Made by a program: the position numbers and the translations under genes. DNA of 6,598 bases from contig DWWI01000226.1 in assembly GCA_019119745.1 (NCBI GenBank), forward strand, positions 1-6,598, read 5' to 3'. Origin of the DNA: Candidatus Mediterraneibacter gallistercoris (GTDB lineage: Bacteria > Bacillota_A > Clostridia > Lachnospirales > Lachnospiraceae). Under the pieces are notes generated by a model that saw only the letters and a program-made list of their open reading frames with translations, did no database searches and had not been told where the DNA came from. Position 1 is the stretch's first letter. Every line of letters starts with the position of its first letter. Below are positions 1-6,598 of the stretch, piece by piece.

Positions 1-1117
1 CTCTTGTTCTTATCTTCTCTTTATCAAATACAGTACGGGTCGGAAGAAGCCCCAGTCCCCTGACCGTTCCTTTCTGCTCTACTCCTGACGGATCGGAGAC
101 TTCCTGCCCGAGCATCTGATAGCCGCCGCAGATACCGAACACAAGCCCGCCTTTAGACGCAAACCGCAGGATCTTCGCCTCAAGCCCATTCTGGCGCATC
201 CAGAGCAGATCCTGAATGGTATTCTTGCTGCCCGGCAGGATTACCGCATCCGGTTCCCCGAACTCTGCCGGTGAACTGACATACCGCACTCCCGCTTCTT
301 CATGTGCCTCCAGCGGCGCGATATCTGTAAAATTAGATATCCTCGGCAGACGGATCACCGCGATATCTACAAGACCTGCATTCTCTTTCTTCTGAAAACG
401 CTCTGTCAGGCTGTCCTCTTCATCAATGTCCAGATAGAAATACGGCACAACTCCAAGCACCGGTATCTTTGCCCGTTCCTCGAGCATCGTAAGCCCCGGT
501 TTCAGGATTGACACATCGCCGCGGAATTTATTGATGATCATTCCCTTGATTCTCTGACGCTCCTTTTCCTCCAGCAGCATAACGGTTCCGATCAGCTGCG
601 CGAACACACCGCCTCTGTCAATATCACCGGCAAGAAGCACCGGCGCGTCCACCAGCTCCGCCAGCCCCATGTTTACGATATCGTCCTGTTTCAGATTGAT
701 TTCCGCGGGACTTCCAGCCCCCTCGATCACGATCACGTCATATTTCTGCCTCAGTTTCCCATATGCTTCCATAATATATGGAATATAGTCCCGTTTATGC
801 CTGTAATACTCCACAGCGGACATGGTTCCCACAGGTTTCCCGTTAATTATCACCTGAGACCCCGTGTCGTTCGTGGGCTTGAGAAGAATAGGATTCATAG
901 CCGCTGACGGTTCGATTCCCGCTGCTTCCGCCTGCATCACCTGGGCGCGCCCCATCTCAAGCCCTTCCTTTGTGATAAATGAGTTGAGCGCCATATTCTG
1001 TGATTTAAAGGGAGCCACACTGTAACCATCCTGCCTGAGCACCCGGCACAGTCCGCCGGCCAATACGCTTTTTCCTGCATTGGACATCGTTCCCTGTATC
1101 ATAATTGAGCCTCTCAT
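1..1117 (-). CDS. cobQ: Cobyric acid synthase CobQ/CbiP (N-terminal 372 residues, cut by window edge)
   Basis: This enzyme carries out the ATP- and glutamine-dependent amidation of corrinoid side chains b, d, e and g, turning adenosylcobyrinic acid a,c-diamide into adenosylcobyric acid in the cytoplasm. The start ATG (1115-1117) has a clear GGAGGT (1124-1129) six bases upstream. The protein opens with a P-loop-like motif, [11 protein letters not shown] (residues 7-17), followed by [12 protein letters not shown], a hallmark of the CobQ/dethiobiotin-synthetase-like ATPase domain. The stretch [12 protein letters not shown] lies further in. A class I glutamine amidotransferase domain follows, with the nucleophile elbow [11 protein letters not shown]; the catalytic Cys is about residue 330 (128-130). 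The family is usually about 490-510 residues, so roughly the last quarter, including the His-Glu of the triad, lies outside the window. It sits 17 nt after cobD. No frameshift is seen in the visible part. The identification is secure. Confidence 0.96.
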   Translation of the reverse strand, partial: MRGSIMIQGTMSNAGKSVLAGGLCRVLRQDGYSVAPFKSQNMALNSFITKEGLEMGRAQVMQAEAAGIEPSAAMNPILLKPTNDTGSQVIINGKPVGTMSAVEYYRHKRDYIPYIMEAYGKLRQKYDVIVIEGAGSPAEINLKQDDIVNMGLAELVDAPVLLAGDIDRGGVFAQLIGTVMLLEEKERQRIKGMIINKFRGDVSILKPGLTMLEERAKIPVLGVVPYFYLDIDEEDSLTERFQKKENAGLVDIAVIRLPRISNFTDIAPLEAHEEAGVRYVSSPAEFGEPDAVILPGSKNTIQDLLWMRQNGLEAKILRFASKGGLVFGICGGYQMLGQEVSDPSGVEQKGTVRGLGLLPTRTVFDKEKIRTR

Positions 1118-1134
1118 CCGGCTACCTCCGTTTC

Positions 1135-2220
1135 CTATATTATTTCCTCGTTCCTTCTATCATCCGTATTTTCATTCCCGGCCTTGTCCGTAATATCTCT
1201 CAGCGCTTCTGCCAGACGGAGATTCTCTTCATGTGTCCGCACTGCTATGCGGTACCATCCTTTCCCGAGCCCTCGGTAGTTCTCACAGTTCCGTATCAGT
1301 ATGCCGCGTTTTTTCATCTCGCCGAATAGATCTTTTTTTGTATAAATAAGAATGAAATTTGTGTTAGAAGAAATAAATTTCATTCTCACTTTTTTCAACT
1401 CATCCTCCAAATATGTCCGCTCTTCAGCAACAAGATTACTCCCGTTCCTTATATACTCATCTTCATCCAGCGCCGCGATCCCGGCCTCCTGCGCAGGGAC
1501 TGAAACACTCCAGGGCTGCCGCATATGCTGCATCTTCTCCAGCAATTCGTCATCTGATGAGAGCCCGTATCCCAGCCTCAGTCCCGGCATAGCATAAATC
1601 TTGGTAAAGGCGCGCAGGATAAAAAGCCTGTGATATCTTTCTGTCTCCCTGAGCATGGAATACCTCTCCGGAACCGGAAGGAATTCTATAAAACACTCAT
1701 CCAGTACAAGACGGATTCTCAGTTCTTCACAGCGCTGTGTAACCCGCAGCAAAACCTCTCTGTCGATCACATGCCCTGAAGGGTTTACGGGAGAGCAGAG
1801 GAAGACAATATCTATGCTTTCATCAAGCTCTGATATGAAATCTTCCGTTATACAAAAGCAATTATTTTCTTTTGTTTTATAGTATTTAATTTCGCACTCA
1901 ACTGTGTCGAGCGCCTGTTCATATTCGGAGAATGCGGGAACCGGCACAAGTGCACGCCGCGGTTTTTCTGCAAGTACCAGTGTATAAATAAGCTCTGCCG
2001 CACCATTTCCGAATATATATTCTTTCTCCGGAATATTCTGTTTCTGTGCCAGCTTTCTTCTCAGTCTTCTGCACTGACTGTCAGGATATACTGACGCAAG
2101 TTCCACTCCGCGTTTCGCCGCATCTGTCACGCTTTGCGGCGGGCCGAGCGGATTAAGATTCACAGAAAAATCCAGCATATTTTCATAAGTATATATATCT
2201 CCGCCATGCCCGTAGACCAT
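1135..2220 (-). CDS. cobD: CobD-type threonine-phosphate decarboxylase (PLP, aminotransferase fold I)
   Basis: This probably decarboxylates L-threonine O-3-phosphate to (R)-1-amino-2-propanol O-2-phosphate, the linker that CbiB attaches to cobyric acid. The 361 residues match the usual length of about 360. The N-terminus GHGGDIY plus [12 protein letters not shown] is typical of CobD. PLP-site features are GNGAAEL (71-77), NPSG with Asn146, Asp174 in LDECF, the Schiff-base lysine Lys207 in FTKIYAMPG, and Arg215 in LRLGYG. The C-terminal [11 protein letters not shown] carries the carboxylate-binding Arg (about 328). The ATG is preceded by AGGAGG (2227-2232) with six bases of spacing. It starts 45 nt after cbiB and ends 17 nt before cobQ, so the three are almost certainly co-transcribed. 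Histidinol-phosphate aminotransferase (HisC) is the close paralogue. The HGGD start and the cbiB/cobQ neighbours favour CobD, but substrate specificity is inferred. Confidence 0.92.
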   Translation of the reverse strand: MVYGHGGDIYTYENMLDFSVNLNPLGPPQSVTDAAKRGVELASVYPDSQCRRLRRKLAQKQNIPEKEYIFGNGAAELIYTLVLAEKPRRALVPVPAFSEYEQALDTVECEIKYYKTKENNCFCITEDFISELDESIDIVFLCSPVNPSGHVIDREVLLRVTQRCEELRIRLVLDECFIEFLPVPERYSMLRETERYHRLFILRAFTKIYAMPGLRLGYGLSSDDELLEKMQHMRQPWSVSVPAQEAGIAALDEDEYIRNGSNLVAEERTYLEDELKKVRMKFISSNTNFILIYTKKDLFGEMKKRGILIRNCENYRGLGKGWYRIAVRTHEENLRLAEALRDITDKAGNENTDDRRNEEII

Positions 2221-2265
2221 CGTATTCCTCCTAAATCCAAGTATTGTCCCGTCAGATATATTAAT

Positions 2266-3237
2266 TTACAGCATGATCACAATGTATTTCACTGCACCAA
2301 AAACAATCAGCATCAAAACAGCTGTTACGTACATAAGCCGCCCTGTTCTTTTGATGTCTTCCGGTTCAATCGGCCGCAGGTTATCTCCGATAAACTCCTT
2401 CTTATAAAGCTTTCCGAAATAGACTGCATCTCCCGCCAGCCTTACCCTGAGTGCCCCCGCGCAGACTGCTTCTGTCTGTGCGGCATTCGGGCTTGCATGT
2501 TTCCGGCGGTCTCTTCTGTAGATACGCCACGCATTTTTCCCGTCCATGCCGCAGAAAAATGCTGCCACTATCATAAACAGGGCTGTGACACGGGAAGGAA
2601 TATAATTAAAGACATCGTCCATCTTAGCCGGAATACGCCCGAAATACAGGTACTTGTCATTCTTATATCCAAGCATGGAGTCCATTGTATTTACTGCCTT
2701 GTACAGAAATCCCAGAGGCGCCCCGCCGATCAGCATATAGATGAGCGGCGCTGTCACTCCGTCCGATGTATTCTCCGCCACGGTCTCCACCGCCGCTTTC
2801 GTCACACCTTCTGCACTTAGGTTTTCCGTGTCTCTCCCGACGATCATGGATACCGCCCTTCGCGCGCCCGGGAGATCATCTGCTTTCAATCTGTCATAGA
2901 CTTTTACACTCTCTTTACACAGGCATCTCGCCGCAATAATCTGATAGCACCAGAATGTCTCCAGTACGAATCTCAGCACCGGATGTATTTTCTGTGCCAG
3001 AATGAGCAGCCCCAGCGGAAGCAGAAAGGAAATTCCTGCAATACACACCCACAGGACTGCGCCTGCAGCAACAAGCTCTCGCCCGCTTTTATTACTGCTG
3101 CAAAGCTTCCTGAGCTGCCGCTCGCCAAAAGAGATTCCTTTTCCGATCAGCCGGACCGGATGGTAGAGCCACTCCGGATCTCCAAATATAAAATCAAGAA
3201 AAAAGCCTGCCACGCAGGCTGCAAGTGACATTATCAT
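2266..3237 (-). CDS. cbiB: Adenosylcobinamide-phosphate synthase CbiB
   Basis: This integral membrane enzyme condenses adenosylcobyric acid with aminopropanol phosphate to give adenosylcobinamide phosphate. The 323 residues match the family length. Recognisable family motifs are FGDPEWLYHPVRLIG (18-32), GRDTENLS (134-141), ETVAENTSDGVTAPL (151-165), NTMDSMLGYKNDKY (183-196), the run through DVFNYIPSR (208-216), and HASPNAAQTEA (247-257) followed by GALRVRLAG. Hydrophobic segments near residues 3-17, 55-82, 163-178, 217-229 and 301-321 fit a multi-pass membrane protein. The start ATG overlaps the stop of the upstream MBL gene (ATGA, 3234-3237). There is no good Shine-Dalgarno sequence at normal spacing, so translation is probably coupled to the upstream gene. 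An ATG two codons later is an equally possible start. In some pathways the same protein is called CobD, which should not be confused with the PLP enzyme next door. Confidence 0.96.
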   Translation of the reverse strand: MIMSLAACVAGFFLDFIFGDPEWLYHPVRLIGKGISFGERQLRKLCSSNKSGRELVAAGAVLWVCIAGISFLLPLGLLILAQKIHPVLRFVLETFWCYQIIAARCLCKESVKVYDRLKADDLPGARRAVSMIVGRDTENLSAEGVTKAAVETVAENTSDGVTAPLIYMLIGGAPLGFLYKAVNTMDSMLGYKNDKYLYFGRIPAKMDDVFNYIPSRVTALFMIVAAFFCGMDGKNAWRIYRRDRRKHASPNAAQTEAVCAGALRVRLAGDAVYFGKLYKKEFIGDNLRPIEPEDIKRTGRLMYVTAVLMLIVFGAVKYIVIML

Positions 3238-4046
3238 AGCACGATCTCAAGTCCCGCCTCAAGCTGATGCACCCGGTCTCCCAGTACCTCGCGCAGAATG
3301 CGGTACCCCTCCTCTCCTGTACAGTGTCCGGTATAGATCTTCTCCACTCCGGTAGCGCGCACTTTTTCCGCAAAGCTGCGCACATATTCTTCTGATTTAT
3401 TATACAGATGGAATCCACCGATCATGGCATGGATCTGTCTTCCCGGAAATACGGCCGACACCTCATTTATAATATTGTCTGCGCCTCCGTGGGAACAGCT
3501 GTTGAAGATTACACTTCCTGATTCCGTCTCAAATACAAGACTCTGCTCATGGGTAAAGCAGTCCGGCACCCAGTCATTTCCTTCTTTCAGATACATATGC
3601 TCCCGCTCTCCGGCCTTTTTCATACTTTCCTTACTGTGGGAAATCAGCCGGACGCCGGCACTGATCTCCAGATCTCCCGGCACACGGATGATCCTGTCTC
3701 TGTACTTTTCGAGCATTCCTCTCTTTATACCGATATATTTCATTTTTCCTTCTTTTCGGTCATAACAGTTCTCACTGCAGGACTCTTTCAGATAAAGTTT
3801 TGCTTTATCATTCTGAGCAAAAAACACAGGCATCCCGTCCGCATGGTCATAATGCGCATGGGACAGAACCGCATAATCCACATCAGCCAGATGTATCCCC
3901 AGTTTTCTGGCATTCTCCGCAAACAGACCGGTCTGCCCGGCATCCAGCAGGATCTTCTGATCCTTATACTCTATATAGAAGCTTAAGCCCCACTCACCCG
4001 GGAGACCGTCGTTTCCGATATTGTCCACTAATACTGCTGCTTTCAT
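3234..4046 (-). CDS. Metallo-beta-lactamase-fold hydrolase (COG1237-like), substrate unknown
   Basis: This is a 270-residue soluble metal-dependent hydrolase-like protein. The MBL signature SHAHYDHADG supplies metal ligands His63, His65, Asp67 and His68. LLDAG (Asp35) precedes it. FNSCSHGGADNI (181-192, His186), IGGFHLYN (His213) and YTGHCTGEEGY (His241) follow. This motif set resembles the COG1237 branch, whose members are often labelled dihydropterin-ribofuranosylaminobenzene-phosphate synthase-like. That label comes from archaeal methanopterin work and probably does not describe the reaction here. The start ATG overlaps the OLD gene stop by 4 bp and has GGAG (4054-4057) seven bases upstream. 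The stop overlaps the cbiB start by 4 bp. That coupling suggests a job linked to corrinoid or lower-ligand metabolism, for example a phosphatase or ester hydrolase, but this is inference. It has several cysteines (90, 94, 163, 184, 242) and no signal peptide. Confidence 0.88.
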   Translation of the reverse strand: MKAAVLVDNIGNDGLPGEWGLSFYIEYKDQKILLDAGQTGLFAENARKLGIHLADVDYAVLSHAHYDHADGMPVFFAQNDKAKLYLKESCSENCYDRKEGKMKYIGIKRGMLEKYRDRIIRVPGDLEISAGVRLISHSKESMKKAGEREHMYLKEGNDWVPDCFTHEQSLVFETESGSVIFNSCSHGGADNIINEVSAVFPGRQIHAMIGGFHLYNKSEEYVRSFAEKVRATGVEKIYTGHCTGEEGYRILREVLGDRVHQLEAGLEIVL

Positions 4047-5986
4047 CTTTTCACTCCGCTCTGCAGATTTTCTTCCTTTTTCTTTCTGCTCTCAAAATAA
4101 ATAAACCGGTCAATAGAATCCAGAATATCCGCAAAATCCTCTCTCGGCGCCGCGTCGATATAGCGGCTCAGGATTTCCTGTTCATTCTCCCTGTAACGTC
4201 CGTAGTAGATGTCATACAGGTTATGGCCCCGCATATGGATCCGGATTTCTTCCATATGCTGCTTTACATCATCCACGGACGTGAGGTCATGTCCGATGAC
4301 CTCAGCCAGCTTCCGGCCGCTTCTGAGCCGGTACAGGTACTCACGCCATTTTTCTATAAATATTTCATAAAACTGCTCTTCTGATTCAATGATCCCGATT
4401 TGTGCCATTACCTTCGGATCAAGGAAATAGTTTTCAAAAGAATAGTACTTCAGAATCAGTACGTTCTTCTCTGTGACCCTCGGCAGCCGGTCTATATCCT
4501 CCTCATTTCTCCGGGCGTAATAATTACAGAGCTGTGATTTCAGTTCTTCACTGTCCTTGCCGTCCCCGTCCCGGATCATAAGAAAATTATCTTTTATATA
4601 AATCTGATTCATATATTTCAGATTTGCATAGGTCTTGATATTTGTACAGCTGTTGGTCGTAATGATCGCAATGCGGGAAAGATTTCCCTCGCTGTCGTAT
4701 GTCTCTGAATAATATTTCCGTATCAGAAGCGGAAGCCTGCTCTTATCCTGCTTGCCCTCTACGATAAAAACAAAATTCACGTTCATCAGATCGTTTGCCG
4801 AATAGCCCAGATCGTCCAGAACGGCGCTGATATCTGTCTTCTCCCGCACTTCAGAGAATCCGTCCTTATCCAGAAATACCTGTCTGATCTGTCTGCTGCT
4901 GAAATTCGACAGCAGATTCGGAGAATGGGTAGAGAACATGACCTGATTCTTTTTCGACAGCCTGTACAGAATATCCCCCGATACCTTCTGAAGCTTCGGA
5001 TGGAGAAAGATCTCCGGATCTTCCACCATAATAATGTCCGCATTCTTCATGCCTTCCTCTTCATACGCCTCCAGAAGAGAAAGCATATAGATGCTGCGCA
5101 TACCCTTCCCCATACTCTCAGTAGGACGGTTTTTCTGATATCCTGCCTGACGCACGGAAGCCGTAACCGAAAGCGTCCGTTCTATATCCAGATCCATGGA
5201 GTAGGCAATCTCATCCCTGCCGCCGTTCCTGCGGAAAATCTCGTTTACTCTCCTGGAAAATGAATCCAGATTCAGATTGTACAGCTTATATTCCAGGAGC
5301 TTCGACGTCTCAAATGCATTCAGCTCCTCAGTTGTCTTCTTGTGGATCAGCCCGATACACGAAAAGCAGTGATTACATTCCTTCGCCACATCAAACATAC
5401 AGCATCCGGAACGCATCCGTTTCAGGAGATCGTCCTCCTGCATTAAGAGCAGATCATCCTGAAATTTCTTCAGGTCACGCTGGGTATCCATAAAATAGAT
5501 ATGCGGAAAAATCTTCGGAATGTATCTGTTGTCCTTCTGCTTTCCGTCACTGTACCGTGTGCGTCCCTCCCGATTGACAGAGAACTCAAATTTCAGTGTG
5601 CCTCCGGAAAAAGTTCTGTCACTGTCTGTTCCTTTTCCACTGTCTGCTTCTGTTCCACCGTCAGGCAAAAAGGAAGGAAGCTTTCTGCAGAATTCACGAT
5701 ACCATGCTTCAGGTCTCCGGTAAGCGCTGACTACTCCGAATCTGTGAAACCTCTTCAGATCATCCTCCGTAATACGCAACTCTGCGCTGATCTCCACATT
5801 CGGGAAATTCTCCCGAAAGTCTTCTTCCCTGACAAGATAATCTCCGCCCACAGCGCGCACAGCGTCAAGAACAGCAGTCTTTCCGGTATCATTCTTTCCT
5901 ACCAGTATAAGTGCATTTTCAATATCACTGATATGCATTTCTTTAATTGATTTGAAATTGCGTATCCGAAGATCTGTAATCTGCAT
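4043..5986 (-). CDS. OLD-family ATP-dependent endonuclease (ABC ATPase + Toprim)
   Basis: This is a 647-residue member of the OLD (overcoming lysogenization defect) nucleases: an SMC/ABC-like ATPase fused to a Toprim nuclease, a family tied to phage defence and DNA processing. Numbering from the ATG at 5984-5986: the start MQITDLRIRNFKSIKEM is typical of the family. Walker A is GKNDTGKT (30-37). A degenerate signature-loop region, SMGKGMRS, is near 291-298. Walker B is IIMVEDPE (318-325), with the H-loop STHSPN (His354). The Toprim domain has FIVEGKQDKS (Glu410) and the acidic pair in IRDGDGKD (Asp473, Asp475). SFENYFLDP (about 516-524) follows. Two insertions stand out: a Ser/Gly/Asp-rich linker (about 108-129) and a cysteine cluster (195-210). 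No UvrD-like helicase is adjacent, so it looks like a stand-alone (class 1-type) OLD and not Gabija. The stop overlaps the MBL start by 4 bp. Family is confident; biological target is unknown. Confidence 0.92.
   Translation of the reverse strand: MQITDLRIRNFKSIKEMHISDIENALILVGKNDTGKTAVLDAVRAVGGDYLVREEDFRENFPNVEISAELRITEDDLKRFHRFGVVSAYRRPEAWYREFCRKLPSFLPDGGTEADSGKGTDSDRTFSGGTLKFEFSVNREGRTRYSDGKQKDNRYIPKIFPHIYFMDTQRDLKKFQDDLLLMQEDDLLKRMRSGCCMFDVAKECNHCFSCIGLIHKKTTEELNAFETSKLLEYKLYNLNLDSFSRRVNEIFRRNGGRDEIAYSMDLDIERTLSVTASVRQAGYQKNRPTESMGKGMRSIYMLSLLEAYEEEGMKNADIIMVEDPEIFLHPKLQKVSGDILYRLSKKNQVMFSTHSPNLLSNFSSRQIRQVFLDKDGFSEVREKTDISAVLDDLGYSANDLMNVNFVFIVEGKQDKSRLPLLIRKYYSETYDSEGNLSRIAIITTNSCTNIKTYANLKYMNQIYIKDNFLMIRDGDGKDSEELKSQLCNYYARRNEEDIDRLPRVTEKNVLILKYYSFENYFLDPKVMAQIGIIESEEQFYEIFIEKWREYLYRLRSGRKLAEVIGHDLTSVDDVKQHMEEIRIHMRGHNLYDIYYGRYRENEQEILSRYIDAAPREDFADILDSIDRFIYFESRKKKEENLQSGVKR
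5620..5656. repeat. Short imperfect direct repeats inside the OLD gene linker
   Basis: CACTGTCTG occurs at 5620-5628 and again at 5638-5646, and CTGTTCC at 5626-5632 and 5650-5656. The spacings of 18 and 24 bases are multiples of three, so copy gain or loss would keep the frame. On the coding strand this is the stretch reading TEADSGKGTDSD, a Ser/Gly/Asp/Thr-rich segment that looks unstructured and sits between the N-terminal ATPase strands. It is probably slippage-derived coding sequence and not a mobile element. Confidence 0.55.
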
Positions 5987-5992
5987 TCCGGC

Positions 5993-5998
5993 ACCTCC
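5993..5998 (-). promoter_or_regulatory. Shine-Dalgarno site fixing the OLD-family gene start
   Basis: GGAGGT stands six bases before the ATG at 5984-5986. The reading frame stays open upstream to a TTG at 6035-6037, which would add 17 residues, but that TTG has no purine-rich site before it. The family consensus (M-x-I-x-x-L-x-I-x-N-F-K-S-I) also begins at the ATG. The ATG is therefore the better start. Confidence 0.85.
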
Positions 5999-6060
5999 CG
6001 CTGCAGCTCTCTGCGTAACATAAATCTCTATGCGCAACAGTACAGGTATGAGCTGAACTG

Positions 6061-6555
6061 TTACTCTTCTGTTAATGAATAAATGGAATCCAGCATATGC
6101 GTGCCGCTTTCTGTCTTAAACACACGCTCCCTGAACTTACAGATTGCCTCATGGCTGTACTGGGATTCGTCCGCATTAACCAGATAATCTGCTTCCAGAA
6201 GTATCTGGTAATCCCTGCCCTCTACATTTGTATATGTATGATGATGTGTCACCAGATAGATGATGCGCTCTTCCATCTCCTCCGGAATATTAAACTCTGA
6301 AAGGAAGATCCGAAGCAGCGGCTCACTCTCCGCCTCCTGATGATTTCCATTTGTATTACCATACTTCTCCCTGCAGAGCGGACAGGCAATGTCATGGACG
6401 ATCGCCGCGATCTCCAGCGTATCCTGCGTCTTCTCGTCCAGTCCTTCCAGACGTCCGATCGTCTGCGCATAGGCATATACTTTCAGGAAATGCCGCACGT
6501 CCGAACGGTTTCCCCTGTAAAAATCGATCATCTTATTTACAATTCTTTCTTTCAT
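6061..6555 (-). CDS. Small HD-domain phosphohydrolase-like protein
   Basis: This 164-residue soluble protein has the HD-superfamily metal ligands in order: His22 (DVRHFLKVYAYA), the His54-Asp55 pair in AAIVHDIACP, His104-106 in LVTHHHTYTN, and Asp123 in LEADYLVNADES. His72 in NGNHQEAES is a further candidate ligand. HD proteins hydrolyse phosphoesters, often of nucleotides, but substrate cannot be read from the sequence. The segment after the HD pair, CPLCREKYGNTNGN, contains a CxxC. Similar small HD proteins are, as I recall, common single-domain genes in Clostridia. The start ATG has GGAGG (6566-6570) ten bases upstream and overlaps a possible upstream stop (ATGA). It ends 74 nt before the OLD gene on the same strand. 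Whether it partners the OLD nuclease or is a housekeeping neighbour is open. Confidence 0.87.
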   Translation of the reverse strand: MKERIVNKMIDFYRGNRSDVRHFLKVYAYAQTIGRLEGLDEKTQDTLEIAAIVHDIACPLCREKYGNTNGNHQEAESEPLLRIFLSEFNIPEEMEERIIYLVTHHHTYTNVEGRDYQILLEADYLVNADESQYSHEAICKFRERVFKTESGTHMLDSIYSLTEE

Positions 6556-6598
6556 GCTTCTGTAGCCTCCATTTCCGGATTGATTCTCTCCTGTTTCC
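6552..6598 (-). CDS. Possible C-terminal tail of an upstream gene (partial)
   Basis: One reading frame entering from the right edge is open and ends in TGA at 6552-6554, overlapping the HD gene start by 4 bp (ATGA). It reads KQERINPEMEATEA before the stop. The composition is plausible for a protein end. The overlap matches the ATGA junctions seen twice more in this window, which is the main support. Only about 15 codons are visible, so neither function nor reality can be settled. The other frames at the edge are also open, one of them in frame with the HD gene itself. Confidence 0.4.
   Translation of the reverse strand, partial: KQERINPEMEATEA

Noticed and set aside
1135..2220. Histidinol-phosphate aminotransferase (hisC)
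   Set aside because: It has the same fold and PLP motifs, but the GHGGD-type N-terminus, the VRTHEEN C-terminal motif and the cbiB/cobQ neighbours fit CobD better, and no his genes are nearby.
2221..2265. Cobalamin riboswitch or promoter between cbiB and cobD
   Set aside because: The gap is only 45 nt, far too short for a cobalamin riboswitch, and shows only the cobD ribosome binding site and an AT-rich stretch.
2134..2820. Long open frame on the plus strand (228 codons)
   Set aside because: It lies antisense across cbiB and the start of cobD, both with strong family motifs. The translation has no recognisable domain and is rich in Cys, His and Arg, typical of an antisense shadow.
3194..3418. 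Minus-strand open frame (74 codons) across the MBL/cbiB junction
   Set aside because: It is out of frame with both genes, which fully explain the DNA; it is Arg/Cys-rich and has no motif.
3800..4384. Plus-strand open frame (194 codons) across the MBL/OLD junction
   Set aside because: It is antisense to two well-supported genes, has no ribosome binding site I can identify and no domain; it is a shadow.
5501..5950. Plus-strand open frame (149 codons) opposite the OLD N-terminus
   Set aside because: It is antisense to the Walker A region, and its low-complexity Ser/Val/Cys composition mirrors the OLD codons.
5987..6037. N-terminal extension of the OLD protein from a TTG codon
   Set aside because: The TTG lacks a ribosome binding site, the extra 17 residues do not fit the family start, and the ATG at 5984-5986 has an ideal GGAGGT.
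6038..6060. Rho-independent terminator after the HD gene
   Set aside because: The inverted repeat is only 7 bp with a mismatch, is not GC-rich, and is not followed by a T run.
4043..6598. Gabija defence system
   Set aside because: Gabija needs a UvrD-like helicase gene beside the OLD-like gene. Neither neighbour is a helicase; they are an HD protein and an MBL protein.

Overview
This window looks like a chromosomal segment from an anaerobic Firmicute of the Clostridia, most probably Lachnospiraceae-like. The evidence is moderate GC with strong GGAGG-type ribosome binding sites, very tight gene packing, and an oxygen-independent cobalamin (vitamin B12) gene order. The taxonomic call is inferred from protein style and not proven by any marker gene. 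All recognisable genes lie on the minus strand, so transcription runs from position 6598 towards position 1. There is no rRNA, tRNA, CRISPR array, insertion sequence or riboswitch that I can see.

In order of transcription: a possible last 15 codons of an unseen upstream gene (6552-6598); a small HD-domain phosphohydrolase-like protein (6061-6555); an OLD-family ATPase/Toprim nuclease (4043-5986), the least ordinary gene here; a metallo-beta-lactamase-fold hydrolase of the COG1237 type (3234-4046); CbiB (2266-3237); a CobD-type PLP enzyme (1135-2220); and the first 372 residues of cobyric acid synthase CobQ/CbiP, which runs off the left edge (1-1117). Three junctions are ATGA stop/start overlaps (upstream gene/HD, OLD/MBL, MBL/cbiB). 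The other gaps are 74, 45 and 17 nt. The layout therefore reads as one polycistronic unit, with the 74-nt HD/OLD gap as the only roomy spacer. No stretch over 100 bases lacks a gene.

The last three genes form a coherent piece of cobalamin assembly. CobQ makes adenosylcobyric acid by four glutamine-dependent amidations. CobD makes (R)-1-amino-2-propanol O-2-phosphate from L-threonine phosphate. CbiB joins the two into adenosylcobinamide phosphate. The MBL protein overlaps cbiB by 4 bp and may be an accessory hydrolase of this pathway, but its substrate is unknown.

The main oddity is an OLD-type nuclease, a family known mostly from phage defence and DNA metabolism, overlapping by 4 bp with the head of this biosynthetic run. 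It carries an unusual cysteine cluster inside its ATPase region. The HD protein just upstream could be a partner or only a neighbour.
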